Positions 36,590 to 49,070 of a stretch of 64,000 nucleotides of DNA are shown one piece after another. Each line of letters starts with the position of its first letter. The stretch's first letter is position 1. The notes under the pieces were generated by a model. The model made no database searches. It saw nothing but the letters and a program-made list of their open reading frames with translations, and had not been told where the DNA came from. This DNA comes from Sambucus nigra (Eukaryota; Streptophyta; Magnoliopsida; Dipsacales; Adoxaceae), in NCBI GenBank assembly GCA_949130495.1, contig CASBWL010000426.1, forward strand, positions 124,001-188,000. The letters run 5' to 3'. Made by a program: the position numbers and the translations under genes.

Positions 36590-37656
36590 TAGTTGTTTAA
36601 GGCGCAAAGGTGTCTCTGGAGCCTAGGCTCAAGGCGTAAGGTGAGGTGCGCGCCTGATTGAAGCTAAGCACACTTTTTGCAAAATATACATAAAAATGTT
36701 TATTCTTTGTTTTAGTAATATATTGATGTTATAATATCATGATATCAATGATAAACTAAATGGGATAATTTAATTAAGATTCCAAAATATAGCAAACATA
36801 TTAAGAAGTAAAGATAAACTTTATCCAATAAATGCAGGTCTTAAAATGTATAAAAGACAACCATTACCAACAAACATAAAATATATTAACAATTGAAATA
36901 CAATACAACACCAATTTCTTCTTCTTCTTCTTTTTTTTTCATTACTTTTGGATGTGCTGTGGCATTTGGAATTTAAACAGAAAATATATTAAATTGAAAT
37001 TCATTTTTTGTCCTTATTATATCTCAACTGATAATTTTTTTTCCACAGCAAACAAGAAAGAGCATAGGAGATATACAAAATACACAAGAACAGAGAAAAT
37101 ACAAAAAAAAGCCAGTCGGTGAAGAAAAAAGGCAGAAAAAAGAAAAAAAGAAAAGAAGATGAAAAAGAAAAATGATCAGTCGGAGTTGTTTGTTAGAAAA
37201 GAAGGAAAAAAGAAAGGAAAAAATGAATAAGAAAGAACAGTCGGAGCAGAAAATACAGAAAAAACAGAGAAAATACAGGAAAAAAGAAAAGAAAACACCT
37301 GGTGTTTTTCTTGCCAGAGGTCACAGTCTCCCTCGTCGGAGGCTGAAACCCAGAAAATAGCAGCAAAACTGTTGTGTTGTCGAGGGAAAAAGTGTTGTTT
37401 TGTCTTTGTTGAGGCCCAGTTTCAAAAGCTATGGCAAAAATGTTGTTTTGGTTTGTTCTTTATTGTATTTCAGATGGAATATCAGTCAAAAAGAGGGGAC
37501 CCGGTTTAAAAAAATGGTTAAAATTATAAGTGACACGTTTTTTTCTCCCAACTTAGAGCAGGCGCGCCTAGCGCCTATGCCCCTTAGGCGCGGGCCTGAT
37601 TCAAACCGCTTTGCCTATGCCCTCTCTAGGCACCACACTTGCGCCTTTAACAACTA
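36590..37656. mobile_element. GGCGC-type hAT-like MITE inserted near the LINE 3' end
   Basis: Inverted ends TAGTTGTTTAAGGCGCAA (left) and TAGTTGTTAAAGGCGCAA (complement of the right). GC-rich ends carry AGGCGCGCCTAGCGCC and similar palindromes; the centre is AT-rich. LINE-like sequence continues on both sides. The target duplication is unclear. Confidence 0.62.
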
Positions 37657-37830
37657 TAGTTGAAAGACAAGAATAGTAGGTGTTTTGAAGGAGTGGAAAC
37701 AAACCCGACCAAACTTCGTTACTTAATTTTGAGTTTGCTTCATATGTGGCTCAAATAGCACCTTTTGTTGTCAAGTGCTCATTTCATAAAAATTTTGGGC
37801 GATTTAGGGCAGACATTAACCATGTGTGAT

Positions 37831-39631
37831 GTAGACAAGAAATTACCACAACTCCTGCTCCACCAATGGTACAGCAAGACTTAAATCGTCCTCTCCTGTT
37901 CCACCAAGTGCTCGACGCGTACCATTTCTAAGTCTTGTTGTACAACAAAATAGCATTTTCTCGTCTTCCTTCTCAGCAAACTCGGATCCTTTACACTCAT
38001 CTCTTTCTGAAGTTTTTCATCATACACTTCCTCTTCACATTCTGCTCCAGTCACACTGTCACTGTCTCGCGTTCAGAAATATTATTGGAATGATGTTCAG
38101 ATTTGGCTCACCTTATACACTTTCCTCGCGTGGGCCAATCATAGAAACTCTGGTTCACAGGGTTGGTGTTCTGATTTCTGGGAGCATGCCTATTACTTGA
38201 TTTGTGCTGCTGTTTTCTTCCATAGAACAATTTTTTTGAAGGTCCTCGTCGTTTCGGAACATTTAGTAGGTTAGGAGACTGAACCCCCTTTTCCTTTTCT
38301 GCATCGGGGAAAGACAATTCAAGGGTATTTCTCCGGTACTGGTAATCGTCATACTGTTGTGGTTCCAGAAGTTTTCTGCCTATAATGCTATGTTATGCGT
38401 CTCTTCCAAAGTTCCACTGTCCACAGCGCATTCGACCTGATTTGCTTCTTTAAGATGGCTTTCAACCAATTAAGATACCTGGTCACTCGCTAGCTCTTGT
38501 TTCAGACAGGTTATTATTACAATTTGTAAACCGGGTAAATTCTGTCGTGTATTTATACACTCTTGCTTCCCTGCCAACTCTGCTAGTACTACTGGAATAG
38601 TTATTGCTCATAGTTTTGGGGAAGAAATCTTTCCATGGGAAACTGCTTCATCCTCCTCATTTTCGTAGGTTTTTTCTCTTGTCATCGTGAGTTCACTGCA
38701 ACTAGTCCCACCAAACTCCTGCATAACTTTTCAATCGGAATGTCACCAGTTTCCCCTTTTTCTCCTCTGGGACATTCATCAATTCTTGAAACCTATCCAC
38801 TATTAACATCCAGGGAAATTCTCAGTCTACAGATTCCTTTATGATATATCTACCTTCAATCGGTAACCATCTAAATCTTGATCTCTCTGAGCGGGACACC
38901 AGACTCCTCGTTGATCGTCTTCATCATTCTGCAAACTCCTCCCCGCTATGAGACTGCTTGCGAGGGACATATCGAGGGCTGTTCCTATTAACTGATTGGT
39001 CTTGGGAAATATCCTTCGGAACGTTTAGCGTCAACTGCTGCGGGTTGTGGCCGTTTGGATTCACACCAACAAGCAGTTCACGGAACTCATTTGGTTTCTG
39101 TTTCTGCCTTTTAGCCGTCCATAGATTTAGCCACTCACGATCACCATTAGTAGGGTTTGTGTTAATGGTTGGGAAGTCATGCACACAATCGCACTATCCC
39201 ACAAAAGTGATTCTTTATGTTATGATGCATTGTATCCTGGAGCCTGTAGGTACAAGTTTTGTTAAATGAAAAAGTTGTACCTGTAGGACTATTGGCATAT
39301 ACAAATTATTTACTAGACAAGTGGAATGTATATACTGACCCGATGTTTGGTGGCACCTAAGCATGAAAATTGAATTTGTTTAGTAATAGGAATTAGAAGA
39401 ATTTTGCAGCAACTGTATGTGACAAATTATTTACTTGCTGGTATGGATGGTTTGAATACAATCTCAAGGTCTTGTACTGTTTAATGATGTTTTAGTATTC
39501 AGTAAGATGTTGGTTGATGCTTTATGGCTTTCCTGATTATTTTAAAATTGTCAATAAAACTTTTTATATATTTTCTTCAAGTGTTTCATGTAGTGAATAC
39601 GATGACTGACTTGATCTGTTTATCTCCGTAG
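37831..39631. other. Rest of BRCA2 intron 5, unidentified remnant
   Basis: Two minus-strand frames (38108-38317 and 38924-39184; Arg/Asn/Pro-rich) may be parts of a decayed transposon ORF, but I recognise no domain. Around 39250-39285 a short hairpin AGGTACAA...TTGTACCT occurs. The intron ends at the acceptor AG at 39630-39631. Confidence 0.35.
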
Positions 39632-40886
39632 GTGGGTTGCAAATCACTACAAGTGGATTGTCTGGAAACTTGCGTGTTACGAGAGATGTTATCCTGCTAA
39701 ATTTTCTGGTAAACTTTTAACCGTATCTAATGTATGTGAGGAAATAAAATATAGGTAGCTTCATATATCAGGCTGTAGATCTTCACCTGAGTTTCTTAGA
39801 TATACATTAAATGAGTTACTGATGCCTTTGGATAGATATGAAAGAGACGTAAATCACGACCACCGATCTGCAATCAAGAGAATTCTAGAAGGAGATGCAA
39901 CACCTTCTTCAATGTTGATACTCTGCATTTCATCAATCTGCTCGAAGTGTGATGTGGAGACTGAAACTCTCACTACGTCAAATGTGGCTGATGATAATAT
40001 GGCTGCAAAAATAGAAGTAACTGATGGCTGGTAAGGAATTGTTATTTTTCGTACTCCATATAATTTGGTGTTCTCGTGGAGGTGGAAGTTTGATATTTTC
40101 TGACAGGTATGCGATGAATGCTATATTAGATGCAATGCTGGCGAAGAAGCTTGCTTCTCGGAAATTATATGTGGGACAAAAACTTAGGGTATTTTGTCGT
40201 TTTGTTGTTCACAATTCGCTCCTTTTCAACTAGAAATCGCTGGCCAGAATTCCCTATTGCTTGCAGTTTATTATGTCATCTGAAGATCCGGGGAGCTGGA
40301 TTATGTGGCTGGATTGGGCCTGTCTCACCCCTTGAGGTTAATGCCGAGTTCAACTGTAGAACCTGGTTAATTAGTAGGAACTTTTAACATTGTAATGAGG
40401 TTTTCTCAAGCTTTTTCTTCTGTATTAGGCATGAAGGACGATTAGCTTACAGTTACACATTAATGGGACATATAGAGCTCATTGGGCTGATCGTTTGGGA
40501 TTCTGTAAGCATTTGCTATATTATATGCTTAATTATTTACTTGGCAGTTTTTATTTGGCTGTAGCATATTCCAGAGTCCACTTCTTCCCTTCTCACACTT
40601 GGTTCTTTATCTGTATCTTTAAGCAAGAGTGTCGGCGCTCCATTATCATTTAGGTGCATCAAGGGTTATGGAGGCTCAGTTCCTAGTACATTAGTTGGTG
40701 TGACACGGATATACCCAGTTCTGTACAAGGAGAGGTATATCTGAAGTTTACATGGTTATTACATGAAACCCGCTCTATGTTTTAAGTGTGATAGTACCTT
40801 ATTCTCTCACGCAGGTTAAGTGAAGGGGGATTTGTCGTGAGATCAGAGAGAATGGAAACGATAATGATGCAGTTGTATAACCAGAG
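39632..40886 (+). pseudogene. BRCA2: BRCA2 homolog exons 6-12 (helical domain and first OB fold)
   Basis: Seven exons with short introns. Exon 6: WVANHYKWIVWKLACYERCY. Exon 7: YERDVNHDHRSAIKRILEGD, SSMLILCISSIC. Exon 8: WYAMNAILDAMLAKKLASRK. Exon 9: IRGAGLCGWIGPVSPLE. Exon 10: LQLHINGTYRAHWADRLGF. Exon 11: PLSFRCIKGYGGSVPSTLVG, VTRIYPVLYKER. Exon 12: LSEGGFVVRSERMETIMMQL. Phases join exactly except at exon 11, whose acceptor (AAG at 40621-40623) leaves one base too few. Exon 10 has a TGA at 40432-40434 as its second codon. Domain order is that of the plant BRCA2 DNA-binding region. Exon 12 ends in phase 2 and joins 52806. Confidence 0.88.
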
Positions 40887-41461
40887 GTGAGTCCTATATA
40901 CCATACGAAGTCATCAGTAAGTTGTTAAATCAGTTATCTTTTACAACAAATGTACATCTATCATTCATGTTTACCCAATTCATGACTAGACATGTTATGG
41001 ACACTTTGATTTATTGTCCCTGTAGGAATATGATGCACGGATAATTTAATAAATGAGCCATATTCATTTTTTATGCATATTGATATTAGAAATTTATCAG
41101 ATATTTCATGTATAATCTTGGGGACGCACCAATATGAGACAATAATTCGAAATCAAATGAGTTTTCTATAGCTTGCCAAAGGATATGAAATGAAATTAAA
41201 CTAAAGATTATCTCACTAACAAACATAGGCCAAGGAAGATTAAACAAAAAAAGGGAGAAATCATCAGAATTACGTGTATATGATTGTAAATGTACATATA
41301 AATGATGATATATCCTTAAATACTCAAACAGATTCATATACATTTTAGCACGTCTGTGTATGTGGATGATATAATTATTGTATTTTTTTTATTGCCAAAG
41401 TTTTATACAGTGAATATTTAATTAATTGGGGATGTAGGATTGAAATTATGCTATATTTTAT
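40887..41461. other. BRCA2 intron 12, unassigned start
   Basis: No gene or clear element. It is the beginning of the 11,919 bp intron 40887-52805. Confidence 0.5.
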
Positions 41462-42361
41462 GTTACGCAGCGGAAAATTACAAATTTTGTTTGTTCATAG
41501 TGTTAAAGAAAGATCGAATATCACAAATTTGCCCACAAGAGAGAAACGACAGTACAAGAAGATTATATTAGTTTCTTGAGTATTAGCTTTCGGGTTCTTA
41601 AATTTAATTCACACAAACTTCTTGAATCTACAAGAACAATTCTCAATGACAAACCATCTTGATGCACGATCACAACAAGTCTCACTAACGACAAGACCTT
41701 TGACAAAAATGAATAACAAATATTTTTCTTCTCTATTTGGGAGTATAGAAAAACTCGATAATGTGAGAGCTGCCTTCTTGAACATCCGTAACATGTATAT
41801 ATAAGTTGGGTAGCTGTTTGGTCTATTTCGCTTGGGATTAGGGCTTCAGAGACCTTTTTTTAACACGTATTTCTAAATACAACCCAAGGTAATTAGCATT
41901 CTCAATACAAGCACCTTAAATATATTGTTTAGTGATTTTAAACCGAGTCATAAACTACCTACACATCAAATTTTCGAGAGTTCATGTAGTTACACGGAAC
42001 ACCTCAATATTATTTATTATTGCCTTAATACCCCTACTATGTGTAGCCCATTAGGCTCACTTAATTAAATTATGTGTATATGTTCTCTAAGATGAATCCA
42101 TTTGTTTGGTTTAGTGTCAGCATACATGCAGTTTGAGGAAAAATACCCAAGTAACATATGCTAGTTAAAATGAAGGTACATTGTCCATCCGTACTTCTTG
42201 CTAGAAACAATGTATAGAGTGGGGCATATAGTAGTGAAGACTTTGTGGTCATAATCAGACCATTATGATCCAACTTCTTTACAATGTATTGATTGGACTG
42301 TATATATTATTACAATTCCCTGGGAATTATAATATTAGACAATGTAGAATAATATTTGGCA
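41462..42361 (-). repeat. Possible Copia-type solo LTR
   Basis: The left end TGTTACGCAGCGGAAAATTA is the complement of a TTTTCCGCTGCGTAACA end that is typical of plant Copia LTRs. A TG...CA pair would place the other end at about 42361 (TTTGGCA). The flanks TTTTA and TTTAT do not prove a target duplication. Confidence 0.35.
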
Positions 42362-42804
42362 TTTATTAGAGTTAATATTGAATTTGAGAGTGCGTGTGAT
42401 CGAAACCGAGATGGACAAAAGGTACCCAATTGAAGTCTCTTGTCGAATTATGACAAGGTTTTCTTTTAAGTTCAAGTTAGGTTAACGAATACAAAGCCTA
42501 AGGTCTATGTGACAAATTATTTACCAAGTAGATTCCACCAAATTTTATCCTTTATAATTAGGTGATTTAATCTAAGACCAATGTAGCACAACACCGAGGC
42601 GTACAAGAAAAAACCAACACTGGGAAAAAACCTCGGGCCGACAGAACGACAAATGAACTATGATAGGACTTACAGAGGGAACTACATCTTACAACCGTAA
42701 TACATAACTTCCTCTTAATGCGCTTTCACACCATATCTTCCGCTGATGTGAAGGCGCCAACAGTTGGAGCACACTTCACAGCCACCATCGGTTTTGGTCA
42801 CAAT

Positions 42805-43147
42805 CAAAGTTCTAAAAAACGCGGGGCGTGACCGAAGCATGGAGGCCAAGCCTTAAGCCTTAGAAGCCTAGGCGGGCCTTAGGTGGCGTTTAGGCCTTTT
42901 TTAATATTTTTTTAACTATGACAAGGCTATTAAAAATGCTAAAATGGTACATACCTTAAGAATACTATTTTTTTCAAATTAAAAAAAAAAAACTTGCGTT
43001 TTTCATGCCTTACCCCAAAAAACTCGCGTTTTTTCACGCCTTACCCCAATTATGTTGACTATCGTTGACCACAAACCTTGGCGTATCTAAAAAGCGTCAC
43101 GCCTAGACGCGCCTTGGCGCCGCCTAGGCGTGTTTTTTAGAACACTG
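42805..43147. mobile_element. Short GGCG-type hAT-like MITE in the Copia LTR
   Basis: 343 bp. Ends CAAAGTTCTAAAAAACGC (left) and CAGTGTTCTAAAAAACACGC (complement of the right). Flanked by GTCACAAT (42797-42804) and GTCACAAC (43148-43155), an 8 bp target duplication with one C/T change. Inside are AGCCTAGGCG and CGCCTAGACGCG palindromes as in the other family members. Confidence 0.82.
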
Positions 43148-43706
43148 GTCACAACCAATGTCTTCTTCAAGCTGCAATCAACAAACTTCCTTTTGAAGTG
43201 GAAGAAGAACTTTGTGTTCTAAATCTTGGAACAAGGTTGAGAAGCCTCCAATGAGCGTAGTACCACTTTCTAGGTATGTGAAGAGCCTAAAGTGAAAGTG
43301 TAATGTAATTAATGGCTCTACTCACAGATATATTATTGAGATAAGTAAAATGTAAAAGTAACACAAGAACAATTTAAAAGAGATTTGCTCAAGGTATATT
43401 AAGAGCTTTAAAGCAAACAAGTTTGCTTTAAACATTTCTAGATTTTACAAATACTTAAACTTAAAATATCTCACAAATATATTGAAGAGAAAAACAAGAT
43501 TTAAAACTTGGAAGAATACACGATTCAACACAAAAGAAGTTTTTATCTTACAAAGATTTTTCTCCTAAAAATGATTCTTCTGGCAAGAAAAGATTTGTCA
43601 AAATATTTCGTCCACAAAAGAAATCACCAATCCACAATTCTTTCACACTTGTTATAATGAAGTTCCAACTCACTTACGTATACACATAGCTTGCAAGAGA
43701 AGCTTG

Positions 43707-43733
43707 GGGGGTGGGGGGTGGGGGGGGGGGGGG
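43707..43733. repeat. Poly-G tract
   Basis: A 27 bp run of G with few T interruptions. A matching poly-C run is at 46675-46686. Either could be an assembly weak point or a G-quadruplex candidate. Confidence 0.8.
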
Positions 43734-44675
43734 CAAGTCGGTAAATTATAGACTTACATAAGAAGTGACATGATGTTAAAGGTAAAAATATATGGTCAGA
43801 GCTTAATGTTCCACGAATACCGAGGAAGTTGTGCACAATCTTTTACAAACAAAAACTTTTTGCACTAGTCTAACACTCTTCGCTGTAACGAGAATTTTCC
43901 TCTGTGGTGAACTTGCAACAAAAATACAAGGCAAACTAAGAAGAAATCACTAGACAGAGGCGCGGGCAGCGAGAGACAATCGCTACAGCGAAGAAAATCT
44001 TATCTGTGGCGATACTTTGGCAACAAACACAATAGCCTTATAAGTTGGTTTTTAACACATGATCAAATTGCAACTCAAAATATATAAAATGCAAACATAG
44101 ATTTTTCAAAAGAGTTTTATTGCATCTTGTATAAAGCTAGTCCAAAGAAACATATCAAGCACACAAAACACACACTAAAAAGATTTTTCAAAAGAAAAAC
44201 TAGTGTGATAAACTGTGCATGAGTCTTAAGTGTCCAGTTACGTTTCTAAGAGTGGTATAAATGGATACGTATCGTGGATGAGTATCGTGGATGAGGATGT
44301 CCATTTGAATGATTTTTATAAATCTTTGCGGGAACGGCTTCATGGAGAAGGCTCAAAATATATTTGGTCAACGGAATAAGACAATCTAGTTTTATTAGGG
44401 CACGAGTATAATACATACTCTTACAATCTCCCCCTTTATCTATTCCGTGACACTATATACAAAAAAAAAGATTACAAGAATTATAAGCAATTCTAACGAC
44501 TTATGACACAAACGCAATCCCGGCCAAAGGCAAAAGACTGTCCAATACTACAAATCTTCAAAATAAGAATCCAAAGAGATCTTGCACCTCTTAAGCTATC
44601 ATTCATTCTAAACAAAAGAAATAGTGTTACGAATGTAATGAACACTTTAAACAAAAAATATGTGATGAAAAATTG

Positions 44676-47320
44676 TGTAACAACCCGTATTTTTTACGTA
44701 GAGGTTGGTCAGGCGCGATACCCAAAGATGGGACTTGTCTAACAATCTATATCATTCTCAGCATCAAACCATAATGTGTCAATTCTAAATTTAAATCAAA
44801 CATGCACAATGAAATTGTTTAAATAATAACTGGCAATAAATAATTCCAATCTTCCAAAAGTTATAAAACATCATACACAAGTATAATTGACACTTAAAAG
44901 ACTGAATAATAAATCTCAGGCTTATGTCCCTACAATCTTTGGAATAATAAAATAACTGGAATGAGAATATCAACCTATGCTAGAGTCAATCGAACTGAAG
45001 TAACTGCTAATCAATTACGACTGCAAGCCTGATTTCCTGTCAGCCTTGCTGTCCCTGTCTAGGCAAACTTGGGGGAAAAACATTTTATAATTTTGGGTTA
45101 GCGCCCTAAAGTTGCAAGAGTTAACTTACAAAGTTAATATACAATTATGTAGTTATTTTACATTATACACGGCCCATCGGCACTCGCATGCAGTAAGTAT
45201 CTCACCCGTCATCTAAGTGCAATACTATACGCATATCAATCCAAGTCCCAATTATGAAATCTGATATCTATACTAATAAGATTATATTAAAGGCATCTAG
45301 CACAATTCATAGACTGGAGCTAACCATCTACACATATGCTTCTAGTTCCAAGAATGACCCCTACAATACTACCCACAAGAAATAACATCGTCACAATATG
45401 CATTTTACGTAGAATTGAGTTCATTAGTAATTGTCTAAATCATTAGATCACATGGATTTGTTCTCAATTAGTTTATATAATTATATACGTCCTTACATAT
45501 ATACGACACATAAAGGCACACCTTCAATGCCCAGTTCGTGCTCTATTGGTAAGTCCTGAGGAGTCCTTTATCCAAACGGACATCACAAAGCATACACAAG
45601 CGAGGCGGTCCCTACGTAGTACATTATTGCACGGTCCATACACCCGACGGTGATAATGAATTCCAGCCATCCCACCTACCTTCTCGCTGCCATGTAGGAC
45701 CTAATATAATGACCTACACAACGTCTAGCCCAACCAATAGATAGTCCCGAGACGTATGCAACCCCAACCAATAGGCCGTCCATGAACATGGGTATGTTCA
45801 CACAAAAAATAAATACATATTTTAACTCATAATATGTATAGGTAATTATCCCTACAATTACCCCAAATGAGTCTCATCAATCTCCAGAAGAATTAACCAT
45901 CTAGTTAATTTTCAATTTCTCCAAATAATAAATAGTAACCCCAAACTTTTTTTTAATTAAATATCCACTCACTTGGATGACCTCCTACATACTCGCTTAA
46001 GTTCGTAAAAATCACCCCTGGGAATCGAATCGATTCGCCCCAGGCCGAATTGATTCGTCTGGAAGGCCAAATCGATTCGAATTCTGGCAGAAGACGAAAC
46101 TGCTACATTTTCCAATTTTCTTCCCAATGTCTTGACCACTTTTATATCAAGAATTATAGAACCTTCATGATCCAAAACACTTTTTATGTGACCATCGAAA
46201 TAATTGATATAAAATTGTGCCCCAATTAATCCCCGAAATTAGATATAGCACTAGAGTTCATCTAACCCAATTTTGATTCATAATTTGTATCTAAACATTT
46301 TTAGATTTAAAGGAATCAATACATGAATTATCAATCATCATCAAAATAGCAATCCTACCACATGAGTTCTAATATTTAATTTCCTCAATAGCACGACATG
46401 AATTCTGGATTCATCACCAAACATGTTTAATCCCTAAACACCATTATTTCTAGATTTGTTCAAAGAAATCCTAGAGTTCATTCAAATTGTTCATAGTCAT
46501 CAATTAATCCAATTACAATTTGATTCATCATCCAAATTGTGTGTATTCAAGTTCTATCATGAAAATAGCCTAGTGCTATGAGCAATATTGAGAAATGTAC
46601 TTCATTTCTTGATATGCACACCATCTTCTTTTAGTTTCTCATGAAACATATCAATATATGTTCATTATTAGAACCCCCCCCCCCTCCCAAAAAAAAAAAA
46701 ACAGTCTACTCTTTCCCCCTTTTTTTTAACATGAAATTAAATATCAAACTAAGCAAGTGTGCTAACAAGGATCATATAATGAGTTATTTTAATTGAAATT
46801 AAATAAGGATAGGATATGCACTTCAAGGAATGTAGTCCAAATTTTATTAAAGAAATAGCAAGATAGTATACCTAAACTAGATAATGAATTAACAAATGTA
46901 CTAGATAAAAAGTACATATCATGGAGTAATAGGCAATAATATGAGATAATGAGTAAATGACCTAAATAATCCATGGGGTGCGAAATAAAGACACATAATA
47001 AGCTGTGCTACAATCACACAATGGATAATCAAAAAAGAAATGATCCAAAGATAGCTCATAATATAAGATGACATGTAAAATATCATAAAGATGTCCAAAG
47101 AAGCTATGATATCTTCCAACAAAATTTACACTCCAACCTGCTGAGTACAACCATATTCAACCATAATATCCAAAATGACATGCCAAAGTCACCAAATTCA
47201 ACAAAATATCCAAATCAAAAATAAAAACAAACCACTAAATATGTGAAAACACAAACCAAGTGTTTAAAGAACCATTATAAACAAAAGATGGTCAAATCGA
47301 AAGCAAAAATATGATCACCA
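44676..47320. other. LTR-like start at 44676, then sequence without a recognised gene
   Basis: TGTAACAACCCGTATTTTTT at 44676 resembles the start of the LTR-type element at 31458 (TGTAACACC...), preceded by AATTG. No matching right end was established. The rest up to 47320 is AT-rich with no supported gene. Confidence 0.35.
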
Positions 47321-47329
47321 CCACCTCCA

Positions 47330-48660
47330 CTTACTCATCATCATCGTCGTCTTCAAGATCCTCGTGATAAGAGCGAAGTGGATGAACCTTGGTGCAAAGA
47401 TTCACTACGTCCCTGCACATGGCATCCACTAAGTCTGAAATGCATTTTTAGTCTGATGGATCGAATGTGACATGTATAGATGAGGGGCAGCAATATCAGG
47501 ATGCAAGAGATCCGTAACCCGGTCTGAAGTCTGAGTGACCTGCTCATCGGGTATACGAGAACAACTGGAGTACACTGGGGAGGGGGGGGGGGCAGTCCTC
47601 TATCGGTGCTGGGAAGGTTCACCAGCTTGCTCATGGGTTAGCATCTCTTCCATTTCATCTACAATTTGAGGTGGGATAGGTGTCTTTGCCAACTTCTTCA
47701 TCCCATCATGAAAGGTTTGGTAGGTTTTCCGGACTAAGCCTTTTTCTCATTGGAAAAAAATATGCATATTGCTTGCCAAAAGCAAGCGATTGATGAGACG
47801 TCCATAAAAGAGAGAAGGACAAGCCTTATCTTTGCTGTTGATACCTTCCACCATTAATTTCTACATTAACCAACCCAAGTCTAAAGTTACACCAGTTCCA
47901 ACAGAATACAAAACCTTGCAAGTATGGGTCAGAATGGAATAATGATGAGAATTCTGGGTGATGTTTGCCAAGGAGATAATATGAAGAAGATAGTAAAAAT
48001 CTGTGAGATCTTTTGTTCCAAGGCCTTTTGAGGTGCCTCAGTGATCTCTCCATCGGTAATTTCAGTAACCACTTCATTCTCGTTTGGGTCGGTGTTGACA
48101 TCATATGGGTAGTTAGGATTGTGGATAATGGATAAACCAAAAATTCCTCTAAGAACGGTGGGAATAATAGTGATAGAAATACCTCGAACAACCGAAGTGA
48201 AACCTGTCTCAGTTGTCGAAAACGTCGTCGTAGTGTGTAGAATTCACTAGGTCGGGACAAACCTCTTCATTGTCCACACCCCGATTCCGAATCATAGGCC
48301 AATGTCTCTCCTAAAAAACCCTTAAAGCAGCAACATGATTGATTCTGAAAGAGTCCCAATCAATAGTACATTCATAATGGACGGAACGATTACTAAAGTT
48401 GTCAAATCGGTTATAGGCTTTTTGGTTTGTGAACCCATTTTTGGAGCCATGTGACATGCGCTCGGAGGATGTTTTTCGCATCTTGGTGTTGAGGAGGCTG
48501 AGGACTCCAAGACCAAGATTTTGTGGATCAGCCGTGGTTGGTTTGTATGCCTATTCTCCGTGAACTTCTTAGTAGCCGGTACGTGGGACGTTTTCGAGGA
48601 TTGCCCCGCCTTGATTTCTTGCTGTTCACCTCCTATGCTCGGGACGGGCTTTTTCAAGTG
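47330..48660 (-). pseudogene. Decayed transposon ORF (putative plant transposon protein type)
   Basis: Reading from about 48450 (MAPKMGSQTKKPIT), then RHWPMIRNRGVDNEEVCPDL, then VGTGVTLDLGWLM and KDKACPSLLYGRLINRLLLA, and ending in an acidic EDLEDDDDE tail near 47330. The order resembles the plant 'putative transposon protein' domain found in LTR-retrotransposon internal regions. Many in-frame stops and a frame change make it non-functional. It has the orientation expected for an internal part of the Copia element whose 3' LTR is at 42385-44425, but that link is an inference. Confidence 0.42.
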
Positions 48661-48671
48661 GGGGAGAATGA

Positions 48672-49070
48672 TGGAAATTAGGTATATTTTAATATTTTCT
48701 TGTATTTTTAGTATTGCAATGTATTTTTCCTTTTGTTAGTTGTTTAGTATTTTGTTTACATTTTAGTAGTAGCAAGGGTTGAGAGGAAGCTTCTAGAAGG
48801 TTCCATTAGTTAGTATTGTCATGGATGAATTGTCATGACAACTCATGCTTAACTAATAGCTTCTAGAAGATTTCATTTTGACATGTGATGTATCTGAGAG
48901 CTAGTTATAGCCCATGTTACATCACATGGGCTTACACCCTCTCAACCAATAGGAGTTTAGGAGATCCCTTCTGGAATCTTCTCTCCCCCCTATATAAAGG
49001 GCCTTAGTCCTTTATTTGTATGGAATCCTACATTTGAAAGATATAAAGAAATACTAGTTTCTTTCTCTAA
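48672..49070 (+). repeat. Copia-like LTR with TATA box, PPT on its left and PBS-like site on its right
   Basis: A purine tract AAGTGGGGGAGAATGA (48656-48671) directly precedes TGGAAATTAGG. A TATA box TATATAAAGG lies at 48991-49000. TTGGTATGGTGCC at 49072-49084 resembles the initiator-Met tRNA primer site TTGGTATCAGAGCC. The exact right end is uncertain. Having a PPT on one side and a PBS on the other is odd for a single LTR. Confidence 0.5.

Larger units (their letters stand above)
29050..37830 (+). mobile_element. L1-type LINE (non-LTR retrotransposon), heavily decayed, in BRCA2 intron 5
   Basis: In plus-strand order: ORF1-like DUF4283 segment (about 29870-29960, GRWIKVVGVPLHLWAEEVL), endonuclease start at 33771 (ISWNVRELNN), endonuclease core at 34130-34310 (FIPELGLVDLSVDGCSYTWL), RT at about 34640-35720, and the C-terminal part at about 37660-37760 (KNSRCFEGVE). 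The 5' and 3' ends are approximate; no poly-A tail or target duplication was identified. It is interrupted by an LTR element at 31458-33767 and a MITE at 36590-37656. Confidence 0.72.
42385..44425 (-). repeat. SIRE-like Copia 3' LTR with adjacent polypurine tract
   Basis: On the minus strand the LTR begins TGTAAGAGTATGTATTATAC, directly preceded by the purine tract AAAGGGGGAGAT (44426-44437), the usual arrangement of SIRE/Maximus-type Copia elements. It is homologous to the solo LTR at 56190-57681: both share AAGGTACCCAATT, GTGATTTAATCTAA, CACAACACC and AACCTCGGGCCGA in order. It is enlarged by the MITE at 42805-43147. The corresponding 5' LTR was not found. Confidence 0.68.

Noticed and set aside
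37172..37360. Lys-rich frame (KKEKRKEKMNKKEQ) in the MITE at 36590-37656
   Set aside because: Low-complexity A-rich sequence inside a non-coding element.
41622..41804. Small frames in the possible Copia LTR
   Set aside because: Short, no domain, within non-coding LTR-like sequence.
43707..43733. Poly-G tract as a G-quadruplex regulator
   Set aside because: It lies inside a decayed LTR with no gene to regulate; kept only as a sequence feature.
47353..47634. Proline-rich minus-strand frame (PPPPP) as a real protein
   Set aside because: Comes from a poly-C/G run and a shifted frame of the decayed transposon ORF.
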